DNA of 60,134 nt from a virus. The translations under genes were made by a program, and so were the position numbers. How positions within the stretch are numbered: the first letter of the stretch is position 1; each line of letters starts with the position of its first letter. The stretch is from the IMG/VR virus record IMGVR_UViG_3300028025_004184, positions 1-60,134 of that record. One strand, 5' to 3'. The notes under the pieces were generated by a model. That model was given only the letters and a program-made list of their open reading frames with translations. It did not search any database and was not told where the DNA came from. Shown one piece after another: positions 5,213 through 13,892 of the stretch.

Positions 5213-5470
5213 ATGGGAAAAGCAAAGAAAGATGAATATAATGAAGAAACCTTATCAGGATTGCTAACTGGAGCATTTGAGGCTATACTTCCAGAAAGGA
5301 AGGAAAGAGATAAAACTCCAGAAGAGCTTCGTGATGAGGAGTTGAAGTATGAGCTTAGAAAATCCGCATTAGGTAAAACTGCCGGATGGGGAGACTATAA
5401 GTTTAATTGGGAAGAAGAAAGAGATAAAAAACTAAACTTACCTGTAAAGCCTAGAAAGTATAAAGATTAG
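5213..5470 (+). CDS. Charged protein, 85 residues, first late gene
   Basis: Very charged helical protein (ERKERDKTPEELRDEELKYELRKSALGK) with no second methionine. There is no ribosome site at normal distance; GCAGGAAG lies 30 bases up, before the promoter core. Possibly translated leaderless. Position beside a structural-type gene suggests a virion or assembly role, unproven. Confidence 0.7.
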   Translation: MGKAKKDEYNEETLSGLLTGAFEAILPERKERDKTPEELRDEELKYELRKSALGKTAGWGDYKFNWEEERDKKLNLPVKPRKYKD

Positions 5471-5472
5471 AT

Positions 5473-5727
5473 ATGAAAAAGAAAAGATGGTCTAGCTTAA
5501 AAGAAAAGCTTTCTTGTAATAGTCCGAAGAGAACCTCTGGCGAAAATAAGTCTTGGGTTGTTAAGGGTTGTGAAGGCGGAGAAGAGAAGATCGTAAGATT
5601 TGGCGATCCTAACATGCCAGATAAGTCATATGTCGCAGAACGTAGAAAAAATTTTCGTGCTCGCCACAACTGTGACGAGAAAAAATCAAAACTTAAGGCT
5701 GGTTACTGGTCTTGTAAAAAGTGGTAA
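5473..5727 (+). CDS. Conserved phage head-region protein, 84 residues
   Basis: Basic protein with VVKGCEGGEEKIVRFGDPNM (about residues 29-48) and RRKNFRARHNCDEKKSKLKA, ending YWSCKKW. This pattern (VxKxGxKVIRFGD...RAKSFRARH...YWSxKxW) is a recurrent small protein of unknown function near portal and terminase genes in many phages. Family placement from memory. Confidence 0.75.
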   Translation: MKKKRWSSLKEKLSCNSPKRTSGENKSWVVKGCEGGEEKIVRFGDPNMPDKSYVAERRKNFRARHNCDEKKSKLKAGYWSCKKW

Positions 5728-5730
5728 TCA

Positions 5731-6540
5731 ATGTCTAGTGTAAGAAAAAAAGCTCTTGAAGATTTTGCTAAAGATGTGGAAAGAGGGATACCTCTAGCAG
5801 AGGATTACGTTGGAAAAACAGGCGATATTTATGATGACGCACTTCGAGCTAGAAATTTAGCGGAAGAATCATTGGCTCAAAAAGTATTGGATAATACTTC
5901 TATACCTATTCCGGATAGAAACGCTCCATTGTCTAAAAAAGAAGACTTCCTAAATCAAATGCTGCAAGGTCAGTACCCAGAATTAAAAAAGCAAGTGCAA
6001 TTTAAAGATATGCAGGGTAATCTTGGGTTATATGATAAAGGTAATATATATCTTAATAAAGAAATGGCAAAAAATAGAAGCCCTCAAAAATTAGTGGCCG
6101 ATACTTTCCATGAAGGCGGTCACGCATACGACGATGTTAAAAAACTTGTAACTCCTGATCAAGTTGAGGATTTTAATAAAGAACTTAGAAAATTAAAAGC
6201 TTCCGGCTTTGATTTAAAAAATGCTGATCCAGCGCAGATATATGAACTTATTGCCAATAAGCATCATGCTCAAGTACCAAATTTACGTGAAGGTACTTTT
6301 GGTCTAGGTGCTCTTAAGTCATATCTAAAGTCTGGCACATTTAAAGCTTTACCATTCGTTGGTCCAGCAATTGGTGCAGCTGCTGCCTTATCTTCTGGAG
6401 ACGCATCTGCTGCAGTTCCAATTCTTTCAGAGGCTGAGTCTTTAGGCCCTGAAAAAGGTTCTGAAGATTATGAGATTGAGAATCCACAAAGAAATCCAGA
6501 AGCTAGACGAGCTGCTTTAGAAAAGTTAATGAGGAAGTAG
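5731..6540 (+). CDS. Zinc-metallopeptidase-like protein with virion-type C-terminus
   Basis: 269 residues. Helical N-terminus. The central domain has a zinc-peptidase motif HEGGH at 127-131 (FHEGGHAYDD) and a following E172 in YELIANKHH that could be the third ligand. Residues 206-232 form a segment of small and hydrophobic residues (LPFVGPAIGAAAAL, then SGDASAAVPILSEAESLG), and the protein ends ARRAALEKLMRK. Both this segment and the tag recur in the next two genes. Stop and next start are 1 base apart. Probably carried in the virion and delivered with the DNA, by inference. Substrate unknown. Confidence 0.75.
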   Translation: MSSVRKKALEDFAKDVERGIPLAEDYVGKTGDIYDDALRARNLAEESLAQKVLDNTSIPIPDRNAPLSKKEDFLNQMLQGQYPELKKQVQFKDMQGNLGLYDKGNIYLNKEMAKNRSPQKLVADTFHEGGHAYDDVKKLVTPDQVEDFNKELRKLKASGFDLKNADPAQIYELIANKHHAQVPNLREGTFGLGALKSYLKSGTFKALPFVGPAIGAAAALSSGDASAAVPILSEAESLGPEKGSEDYEIENPQRNPEARRAALEKLMRK

Positions 6541-6541
6541 C

Positions 6542-7630
6542 ATGGCAGAAGATAATGTAGGAAAGAAACTATTAAAACAAACTGATGTTCTAAATAAAGA
6601 TACTTCAGCAAAAATTCAAGCATTAAAAGAAATAAGAAATACTCAAGATTTTAAATATGGAAATTTAGCAAAAGCTTTAAAAGAAGAAATTTTAAATACA
6701 ATTCCAGAAGGATCTATTACAGCTAAAGATTTTTCTAAAATTGATAAAGCTATTAAAGAAATCCCAGAAAATGAAATTCTAGATCTGTATAATAGATTTA
6801 CAAGTTTGCCGGATGAAGAAAGACGTAAATATAGAATAGGTTCTGGGGCTTTCAAAAACGCTTATCAATTACCAGATTCTGATATTGTACTTAAAACTAG
6901 TCCGGCAGAGAAAAATCTTAATATTTTAGAAAAAGATTATTTAACTCATAAAATTACAAACAAACTTGGAAAAAGAGGAGATATAGAAACTCCTATGCTT
7001 GTAAAATCTCCAGATAAAGAGGCAGTTTTAATGCAGAGGAGACTTGTAACCCCTGATGATATTTTAAAATTTAAGAACGCCGCTGGAGATTCTGGAATAA
7101 CTAAAATTAATCCAGAATTTTATGATAAAGCTTCTTTTGGTGGAGGACTTCAAGGAGAGATAGATAATTTAATTAAGGGATATACACCAACTTCTATGCC
7201 AGAAGATGTCCATGCAGGAAATGTAGGAATAGATCCAGTTACAAATAAAATGAAAATTTTTGATACTTTAGGCTCTGTAGATGCGATGGATGTTGTAGAA
7301 AAAAAAGCTACTAGACTTTCTAATATACTTAATAATTTAAAGAAACCTACTATTTATCGCTCAATTCCTATCATTGGTCCAGCTGCTGGATTAGGACTAG
7401 CTGCTATGTCTGGAGATGCGTCTGCTGGCATTCCTATTTTATCAGAAGCTGACGAATTAGGAAATCCCGATGAAGAAAAAGCAATGCTTCGTGATATTAA
7501 TCAAAAAAATAGAGAGAAGAAAATACTCCAAGCTATTCCAGAACAAAATCGTGTAGCTGTAGAAAAAGATCTAGAGGATCAAAGACTTGGGGTTAGACGT
7601 TCTGCAATAGAGGACTTATTAAGGAAATAA
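6542..7630 (+). CDS. Protein-kinase-like protein with virion-type C-terminus
   Basis: 362 residues. After a helical N-terminus (1-95) comes a kinase-like fold: glycine loop GSGAFKNAY at 100-108, VLK with candidate ATP lysine K118, a catalytic-loop-like DVHAGNVGID at 222-231 (D-x-H-x-x-N as in aminoglycoside phosphotransferase and related kinases) and FDT at 240-242 in the DFG position. Then a GPAAGLGLAAMSGDASAGIP segment (279-298) and the tag RRSAIEDLLRK. N-terminus MAEDN is shared with the next gene. Whether it is active or a pseudokinase cannot be told; the aspartates of loop and metal site are present. Confidence 0.7.
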   Translation: MAEDNVGKKLLKQTDVLNKDTSAKIQALKEIRNTQDFKYGNLAKALKEEILNTIPEGSITAKDFSKIDKAIKEIPENEILDLYNRFTSLPDEERRKYRIGSGAFKNAYQLPDSDIVLKTSPAEKNLNILEKDYLTHKITNKLGKRGDIETPMLVKSPDKEAVLMQRRLVTPDDILKFKNAAGDSGITKINPEFYDKASFGGGLQGEIDNLIKGYTPTSMPEDVHAGNVGIDPVTNKMKIFDTLGSVDAMDVVEKKATRLSNILNNLKKPTIYRSIPIIGPAAGLGLAAMSGDASAGIPILSEADELGNPDEEKAMLRDINQKNREKKILQAIPEQNRVAVEKDLEDQRLGVRRSAIEDLLRK

Positions 7631-7631
7631 T

Positions 7632-8414
7632 ATGGCAGAAGATAATAAAAAAAATAGTTTAGCGTCATTAGCAGCATATTCAGCTGCTCTTAGAGAATTA
7701 TATGATTCTACCCCGGACAGATTAAGCAAGGCCTCTGCAGGAGAATTTAGCGATATTATAAATAAAGCTGTAGCAAATGATGCTATGAAAAAAGCTAATA
7801 TAACGCCATATACTCCAGAAGAGTATTCCAAATTCAAAACATTTTTATCAAAGGATAAGGAATCTGGCTATGCTATTAAGCCCGGTTCCATGACTGATGC
7901 CGGTAAGGATGAGTTAATTTCCGTATTTTCTAATAAAAGAGGTAGAGGTCCGGGGATACTAGAACATGCGGTAGATGTCGGAGGAGCTAAGCAATTAGAT
8001 GCTTTTGACATAAACAATAAACTACCTAGCTTATACGGTAAAGAATTTAATGAAACTTATAGATATAAATTTGATCCGCAATACGCCCCTGCTGATTGGA
8101 ATTATGAAAAAGTAGGAACTCCGGATGTTATAGGAATGCAGTTAGATCCAGAAAAAGCTGCTATCAGAACTGGTCGTCAAGTAGGAAAATCTATTGCTAA
8201 ATTTGGACTCCCAGCATTGGCATTAGGTGCGGCATCTGCCTCCGAATCTCCAGAGCAAGCTTTGATGGACATGATAATACCCGGTGGAGTAGAATCTGTG
8301 GGATCTGCAGATGATGATGCTATTATGAGAGGCGAAGCTCAGGGATATAAAAATTATCAAAATAGCCCTGCTGCTAAGGCTAGACGAGCTGCATTAGAAA
8401 AGTTAGGAAAATAA
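7632..8414 (+). CDS. Acetyltransferase-like protein with virion-type C-terminus
   Basis: 260 residues, starting MAEDN like its neighbour. Residues 77-170 (SGYAIKPGS..., ELISVFSNKRGRGPGILEHA, AKQLDAFD, YGKEFNETYRYKFD, YAPADWNYEKVGTPDVI) follow a pattern known from phage polyvalent-type and GNAT-like domains: VFS, a glycine-rich turn, GAxxLDxFD, then LYxKxFxExxR. A hydrophobic stretch (191-204, FGLPALALGAASAS) and the tag KARRAALEKLGK close the protein. The enzymatic assignment is tentative; the C-terminal similarity to the two previous genes is plain. Confidence 0.6.
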   Translation: MAEDNKKNSLASLAAYSAALRELYDSTPDRLSKASAGEFSDIINKAVANDAMKKANITPYTPEEYSKFKTFLSKDKESGYAIKPGSMTDAGKDELISVFSNKRGRGPGILEHAVDVGGAKQLDAFDINNKLPSLYGKEFNETYRYKFDPQYAPADWNYEKVGTPDVIGMQLDPEKAAIRTGRQVGKSIAKFGLPALALGAASASESPEQALMDMIIPGGVESVGSADDDAIMRGEAQGYKNYQNSPAAKARRAALEKLGK

Positions 8415-8433
8415 TATAGCCAAAAAGATAGAT

Positions 8434-9375
8434 ATGAAAATAAAAAAAATACAAGTACCATACCAGCCTGATTATAATGAACCTACTGAAGTACCCTATC
8501 AGTCTGGGTATAGCATTCCAGTAACATCTAAGAGACTTCCTAGTAAAGAAGATGTTAACTATCTTCAGAATCTAGTAAAAGAAGGAAGAAATCAAGAAGC
8601 TGAGAATTTTATCAATAAAGCGGTCTTACCCTATGAAGTAGAAGGGCTGCATCCGGGAATTTCAACTAGAAACTATATTGCAAATGCACTTCATCAGTCT
8701 ATACTAAATAGAAATCCATACTTAGATAATTATACTCCTGAAGGTCAATCTGCACATTTACCAGATATAGTATATCCCGGATTAAAAGATTTAAAAGAAA
8801 AATTAAATCTTTCTAATGAACTTGAACATCTATACAGCAGCTCTTATACTCCAATTGATTCTAAAGTTCCAAATAGAAAGCCGGGAAGTATAAAACTTGA
8901 TACCATGTCTGATTCTTATCTTGATGACGTATTACATGAATATGCACATTCTGTTGACGACATATTTAATAATGCAAAAAAAGGAAAGTGGAAAGAAGGA
9001 AGTACTGAGCTTAAAGCCATTCAGAATTTTGTTAAAAATAATCCTAAATTGAAAAAACTATATGAGAGTCCTGTTAAAGAAACTACACGAAGGGAAGATA
9101 CACCTCTATCAGCATCTAATATATTTGATAAACAAGAATATTCTCCAATTAGAAGAGTTCCTAATTTTCAAGAATATGATCCTAAAACAGGAGATTTTGG
9201 TTCTGATATTATAGAGTCTCCTATAGATAAGTATAAAGAAGTTGGTGGAGAGCATCATATTGAAAGACCATTCTCTCTTGAGAATTTTAATAATTTTAAT
9301 AGAGGTGATCTTAAAGACATAGTGGATACTCCAGCTCCCTCTAAATTCCCTAAAATAAAGAAATTAATTGGATAA
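8434..9375 (+). CDS. Second zinc-metallopeptidase-like protein
   Basis: 313 residues. HEYAH at 168-172 (DDVLHEYAHSVDDIF) is an HExxH zinc-peptidase motif set in a predicted helix, as in the gene at 5731 (HEGGH). Proline-rich N-terminus with repeated VPYQ (8-11, 20-23). No hydrophobic C-terminal segment and no ARRAALEKL tag; ends FPKIKKLIG. End of the first late block; a new promoter follows immediately. Confidence 0.7.
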   Translation: MKIKKIQVPYQPDYNEPTEVPYQSGYSIPVTSKRLPSKEDVNYLQNLVKEGRNQEAENFINKAVLPYEVEGLHPGISTRNYIANALHQSILNRNPYLDNYTPEGQSAHLPDIVYPGLKDLKEKLNLSNELEHLYSSSYTPIDSKVPNRKPGSIKLDTMSDSYLDDVLHEYAHSVDDIFNNAKKGKWKEGSTELKAIQNFVKNNPKLKKLYESPVKETTRREDTPLSASNIFDKQEYSPIRRVPNFQEYDPKTGDFGSDIIESPIDKYKEVGGEHHIERPFSLENFNNFNRGDLKDIVDTPAPSKFPKIKKLIG

Positions 9376-9392
9376 CACCCTTATATAGTAAT
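9373..9392 (+). promoter_or_regulatory. Late promoter element
   Basis: TAACACCCTTATATAGTAAT, core CACCCTTA at 9376-9383, overlapping the stop codon of the preceding gene. Drives the terminase block. Confidence 0.75.
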
Positions 9393-9445
9393 AGTAATTA
9401 CTTAGATACCAATAGGCTCTAAGTGCTTGACTTATAAGGACATTC

Positions 9446-9784
9446 ATGAAAAAATATCTAGACGCTATCCCAGCATCACTTCTATTGATTTTCTCCATAA
9501 TTATTAATTTTAAATCTGAAAGCATAGGTGTAGCAGTTGGCTTAATAGCCTCAGCTTTTCTATTTGGTTATCAACAATATTTGCTTAGAACTGAGCAGCC
9601 TGATATTTTAGGTGAGCTTGAAAAGCTTCGTAAAGAAACTGACGCAAGAGTTTTAAATATCCAAACAAAAGCAGAGACTGAGCTTACTCAACTTCGTGAT
9701 GATGTTGCTAAGTTTAGCTTAACTATGGCCAGAGTTCCGGGAATTATGGAAAGACCTAAAGATAAACCTAAAATACAATTTTAA
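9446..9784 (+). CDS. Membrane protein with cytoplasmic coiled coil, 112 residues
   Basis: Two hydrophobic helices (about residues 8-22 ASLLLIFSIIINF and 28-45 GVAVGLIASAFLFGYQ) followed by a charged coiled coil (PDILGELEKLRKETDARVLNIQ...). Placed just before the terminase genes. A holin-like or head-region role is possible but not shown. Confidence 0.75.
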   Translation: MKKYLDAIPASLLLIFSIIINFKSESIGVAVGLIASAFLFGYQQYLLRTEQPDILGELEKLRKETDARVLNIQTKAETELTQLRDDVAKFSLTMARVPGIMERPKDKPKIQF

Positions 9785-9792
9785 AGGCTATT

Positions 9793-10137
9793 ATGAGCGT
9801 TTATCACGAGTTAGATAATTTAGAAATTGAAAGACTTAGAAAAAAAATTGTAGAGCTTGAGCTAGAGTTATCTAAAGCACATTCTCTTTTACAAGACAAT
9901 GACTTATTTGAAGAATTGCCAAGTACTTCTGACGAAGAGGTAATATGCGTTAACGAGATTCACAAGTTAAGAGTTGCATCAGACAACGGCATTCTTACGC
10001 TAGAAGATGTGAAAATTCTAGACCTTTTAGTTAAGAATTTATTAGCTATTAGAGGTAAGCCAGCTGAAGAAAAGAAAGACAGAAAAAAAGGTGCTAAGAG
10101 TGTAGCTGAGCTTCTTAGCATTGTTGATAAAAAATGA
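9793..10137 (+). CDS. Probable terminase small subunit
   Basis: 114 residues, helical. Coiled coil at the N-terminus (LERLRKKIVELELEL-type), then VNEIHKLRVASDNGILTLED and VKILDLLVKNLLAIR, a pattern seen in small phage terminase subunits, and a basic tail. Its stop overlaps the start of the large terminase gene by 4 bases. Assignment rests mainly on position and size. Confidence 0.55.
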   Translation: MSVYHELDNLEIERLRKKIVELELELSKAHSLLQDNDLFEELPSTSDEEVICVNEIHKLRVASDNGILTLEDVKILDLLVKNLLAIRGKPAEEKKDRKKGAKSVAELLSIVDKK

Positions 10138-11618
10138 GTGAAAAAAAAGAACGACCTATTTCACGAGAAGAAGCTATTACCCAATTATGGGAGCATGGCG
10201 TTCTAGATTATAAACTTACCGAGCCTCAGAAAATAATTAAGAAAGGTATTCTAGAAGATAAGAGTAAGATCAGTGTTGTCATGTGTGCTCGTCGTCTTGG
10301 TAAAAGTTATCTAGCACTTTCCATGGCGATAGAGGCTTGCCTAAAGACTCCAGATACTATTGTCAAATATGTATTCCCTAAACAAAAAGCTGCTAAGAAA
10401 AATATCCTTCCAATTATGAAAACTATTCTAGAGGACTGTCCAAAGTCTCTGCGTCCTGTGTTTATGGCTGCTGATCTTTTGTATAAATTTCCTAATGGTA
10501 GTGAGTTGCAAATGGCAGGTTCTGATAATGGCAACATAGAAAATATTCGAGGTGGTAACTCCAGTTTGAATATCGTAGATGAGGCTGGATTCTGCGATGA
10601 TTTAACATACGCTGTTAGATCAGTATTAGCTCCTACAACTAAGTTAACGCATGGTAGAACTATACTAGTATCTACTCCATCTCGTTACGAAGATCATGAA
10701 TTTGTTCAGGACTGGGCTTTAAAATATCAAGCAGAAGGCCGTATTAGAGTCTTTACTATTTTTGATAACCCACAGTTTACAGAAGCTATTATTAAAGACG
10801 CTCTAGATGATTATCCAGACGGTGAAAAAGATCCCGGATTTCGTCGTGAGTATATGTGTGAGATTGTACGCAGCGCAGATACATCTATTTTACCATCATT
10901 TAGCTCAGATGTTGAAAGAGTAATTGTAAGATCTGACTATCCTAGACCAGTATTCTATGATGCATACGTTTCTATGGATATCGGGGGATCAGATTTAACC
11001 GCTGTAGTTTTTGGGTATTACGACTATCTAAATGCCACTACAGTGATAGAAGATGAGCTTATTTTTGGAAAAGAAGTAAATACTAGGCTAGTTGCTGAAG
11101 CTATAAGAAAAAAAGAAGAAGAGCTTTGGAGAAATTCTATAGATGAGAGCATTATTCCTCCATACCTAAGAATTGCCGATAACAATAACTTAATTATGTT
11201 AACTGACTTACAAAGAGATCACGGTATAACATTCATCCCAACAAGAAAAGATAACAGAGAAGCGGCTATTAATGCACTAGACGTAGGATTATCCCAACAT
11301 AAGGTAATTATTCACCCAAAGTGTACACATACCTTGTATCACATGAAATTTGCAAGATGGGATAAGAATAGAAGAAATTTTCTTAAGCTCAAAGACTCTC
11401 CCTCTGGCCAAATTAAAGGCGGTCACGCAGATGCTCTTGCCGCAATCATATACTTACACAGAAATATTATTAAAAGTAAAAATCCTTATCCAGTTGGGTA
11501 TGGCGATATTTCTGGTTCTGGAGTTTTCGCATCTCAGCTAAAAAAAGATGAGCAAAAAGATAAGTCTATGAAATCTTGGCTTTCTGGTATGGTGTGGAAG
11601 AGGCCTAGCGGTAAGTAA
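10134..11618 (+). CDS. terL: Terminase large subunit
   Basis: 494 residues. The packaging ATPase has a Walker A-like ARRLGKS at 52-58 and Walker B LNIVDE at 145-150. A C-terminal RNase H-fold nuclease follows: SMDIGGSDLT near 285 with the first metal aspartate, and GGHADALAA near 435 with the last. It cuts concatemeric DNA and drives it through the portal. Full length for the family, no odd features. Confidence 0.95.
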   Translation: MSEKKERPISREEAITQLWEHGVLDYKLTEPQKIIKKGILEDKSKISVVMCARRLGKSYLALSMAIEACLKTPDTIVKYVFPKQKAAKKNILPIMKTILEDCPKSLRPVFMAADLLYKFPNGSELQMAGSDNGNIENIRGGNSSLNIVDEAGFCDDLTYAVRSVLAPTTKLTHGRTILVSTPSRYEDHEFVQDWALKYQAEGRIRVFTIFDNPQFTEAIIKDALDDYPDGEKDPGFRREYMCEIVRSADTSILPSFSSDVERVIVRSDYPRPVFYDAYVSMDIGGSDLTAVVFGYYDYLNATTVIEDELIFGKEVNTRLVAEAIRKKEEELWRNSIDESIIPPYLRIADNNNLIMLTDLQRDHGITFIPTRKDNREAAINALDVGLSQHKVIIHPKCTHTLYHMKFARWDKNRRNFLKLKDSPSGQIKGGHADALAAIIYLHRNIIKSKNPYPVGYGDISGSGVFASQLKKDEQKDKSMKSWLSGMVWKRPSGK

Positions 11619-11645
11619 TTGATAATTCAATGCATTAATATGATA

Positions 11646-11668
11646 TAGCACCCTTACATATTAGAAAA
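11646..11668 (+). promoter_or_regulatory. Late promoter element
   Basis: ATAGCACCCTTACATATTAG, core at 11649-11656, 34 bases before the portal start codon. Confidence 0.75.
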
Positions 11669-11682
11669 GTAAAGGAATTTAC

Positions 11683-13842
11683 ATGGCTTATTTTGATAAA
11701 GACGAGTATTTTGCAGCTAGTGACGATGAGACACTTGTCTTATATTTGCAAAAAAAATCAGACGCTTGGTTTAATTCCTTAATTTCTACAGACTACTTAG
11801 ATAAGATTAAAAGAAGCTGGCAAGCCTATTATGGATTTTATTATGAAGGTGGCCACGCCATTACTTTCGGTGGAGAAACTGGAGAGCTAGTAAATTTGCC
11901 AATGAACCATTACGGTAACATTGCAAGCCATATTCTTACTATGGTAACAGCTACTAGACCATCTTTTCAAGCAAGATCTGTTAACACTGATGTAAAATCT
12001 CAAATACAAACAAACTTAGCGAATGGTTTGTTAGAATATTACATGAGGGACAAAAGACTTGAGCAAGATCTTAAGAGAGCTGTTGAATATGCTATTATCA
12101 TGGGTTCCGGCTATATTAAAATGGAGTGGAATGCCACTACTGGTGAGATATATGACTTTATTGAGCCAGAATATAAGCCACTTGTTGATGAAAGTGGAGA
12201 AATTCAGTATGATGTTGACGGACAGCCTGTATATGAAACTGACGAAAATGGCGAGAAAGTTGAGCTTAGAGCAGGAGTTCCACTATATAGCGGTGACATC
12301 ATTTTTAATGTTATGTCGCCTTTTGATGTAGTATTTGATCCAACTAAGTCAGATAGTAACCATGACTGGCAGCTTTGCCGTAGTTTTAAAAATAAATATG
12401 ATCTAATCGCTAAATATCCTGAGTTTTCTGATAAAATCAAAGCTCTTAAAACAAAGTCTGATCTTAACACTACTCGCATAACTATGTCAGCTTACGATGA
12501 GACTACGGATGTTCCGGTATATGAATTTTTTCACAGACCAACAGAGTCTCTTCCTAAAGGGCGTTATGTTCTTTATCTAGACTCTGATATTGTACTAGAA
12601 GATACTGTGCTAGTTTATAAGCACCTGCCAATTTTTAGAATTGCTAGTAGAGATATCCTAGGTACTCCGTTCAGCTACACAGCAATGTTCGATTTACTTC
12701 CAATTCAAGACGCAGTTAACTCTCTGTACTCTACAATCATGACCAATCAGAATACTTTTGGTGTTCAGAATGTCTATGTAGAAAGAGGTTCTGATGTTCA
12801 AATGGAGCAAGTTGCTGATGGGTTAAATTTTATCCAAGGTAATCCGGGATTCCAACCTCCTAAAGCTTTAAACTTAACATCTACACCAGCTGAAATATTT
12901 AATTTTTTGAAAATGCTAGAGTCATCGATGGAGACTATATCAGGCGTAAATTCTGTCGCACGAGGTAATCCAGAGTCTCAGCTTAAATCGGGTAATGCCC
13001 TAGCATTAATTCAATCTCAAGCTCTGCAGTTTATTTCTGGGCTACAGCAATCGTATATCCAACTGATTGAAGATGTTGGAACTAATGTTGTGGAGCTTCT
13101 TAAAACTTTTGCTAAGACTCCTAGAGTTGCGGCAATTGCTGGTAAGTCTAATGTAACTTATATGAAAGAGTTTACATCAGATGATTTAAGTTCTATTACA
13201 AGAGTAATTGTAGACGCTGGTAACGCACTAGCTCAAACTACAGCTGGTCGTGTTGAAATGGCCAGTCAAATGATGCAAATGGGTATTATTACTACTCCTG
13301 AGCATTATATATCTGTTATTAATACAGGTAAATTAGAAACTATGACTGAAGGTCAAAACAAGGAGTTGTTGCTTGTTAGAGCTGAAAGAGAACGCCTTGT
13401 GGACGGTACAACTCCCGTGGTGGCTGTACTTACTGATTCTCATTCATTGCATATTAGAGAGCATAAGGCTGTTCTCGCAGATCCTGATTTACGTATGGAT
13501 GCGGAGCTTGTTCAACGAACGCTTGCGCATATTCAAGAGCACATTAACATCCTCTCTGATCCTAATGTTGCTAATATTCTTACTATGTTAGGAGAGCAGC
13601 CACTAGGCCCTCCTATGGGAACTCCTCCAGCTCCGGGCACAGTAGCTCCAGAGCAACCAATGCAACAAGGTCAAGAGCAGATACCTCCTTTATTAGAAAA
13701 TCCTCAAGCTCAGAGCGTTGCAGCAACTGCTAATCAAGGGCCTCTGCCATCTCCTGCGCAACCTGCAGGTGTTTCTCAAGGAGTACTGCCTCCTCAACCA
13801 ACAACGCCAGAACAGCTGGCTGCAAATAACTTAGGAGCATAA
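11683..13842 (+). CDS. Portal protein
   Basis: 719 residues, directly after the terminase. N-terminal features typical of podovirus portals: a W-rich start, MNHYGNIASHILTMVTATRPSF, and NVMSPFDVVFDPTKSD. The core holds DLLPIQDAVNSLYSTIMTNQ and SGVNSVARGNPESQLKSGNA (near 420), the conserved portal region. The C-terminal 100 residues are rich in P and Q, probably disordered. Forms the dodecameric DNA channel at the capsid vertex. Confidence 0.9.
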   Translation: MAYFDKDEYFAASDDETLVLYLQKKSDAWFNSLISTDYLDKIKRSWQAYYGFYYEGGHAITFGGETGELVNLPMNHYGNIASHILTMVTATRPSFQARSVNTDVKSQIQTNLANGLLEYYMRDKRLEQDLKRAVEYAIIMGSGYIKMEWNATTGEIYDFIEPEYKPLVDESGEIQYDVDGQPVYETDENGEKVELRAGVPLYSGDIIFNVMSPFDVVFDPTKSDSNHDWQLCRSFKNKYDLIAKYPEFSDKIKALKTKSDLNTTRITMSAYDETTDVPVYEFFHRPTESLPKGRYVLYLDSDIVLEDTVLVYKHLPIFRIASRDILGTPFSYTAMFDLLPIQDAVNSLYSTIMTNQNTFGVQNVYVERGSDVQMEQVADGLNFIQGNPGFQPPKALNLTSTPAEIFNFLKMLESSMETISGVNSVARGNPESQLKSGNALALIQSQALQFISGLQQSYIQLIEDVGTNVVELLKTFAKTPRVAAIAGKSNVTYMKEFTSDDLSSITRVIVDAGNALAQTTAGRVEMASQMMQMGIITTPEHYISVINTGKLETMTEGQNKELLLVRAERERLVDGTTPVVAVLTDSHSLHIREHKAVLADPDLRMDAELVQRTLAHIQEHINILSDPNVANILTMLGEQPLGPPMGTPPAPGTVAPEQPMQQGQEQIPPLLENPQAQSVAATANQGPLPSPAQPAGVSQGVLPPQPTTPEQLAANNLGA

Positions 13843-13843
13843 T

Positions 13844-13891
13844 ATGGCTAAATGTGGATCAAAAAAAGGTAAAGGAAAAAAAGGGAAGTAG
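13844..13891 (+). CDS. 15-residue basic micro-ORF
   Basis: MAKCGSKKGKGKKGK, too short for usual gene finders, but preceded by a good ribosome site (TTAGGAGCATA) and placed 1 base after the portal stop. Lysine/glycine rich. Could encode a DNA-binding or head peptide, or be the remnant of a longer gene cut by the HNH insertion. Confidence 0.45.
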   Translation: MAKCGSKKGKGKKGK

Positions 13892-13892
13892 C

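Noticed and set aside
4887-5276. 129-residue version of the first early gene
   Set aside because: It would overlap the divergent gene at 5213 and the promoter; the ATG at 5108 is preferred.
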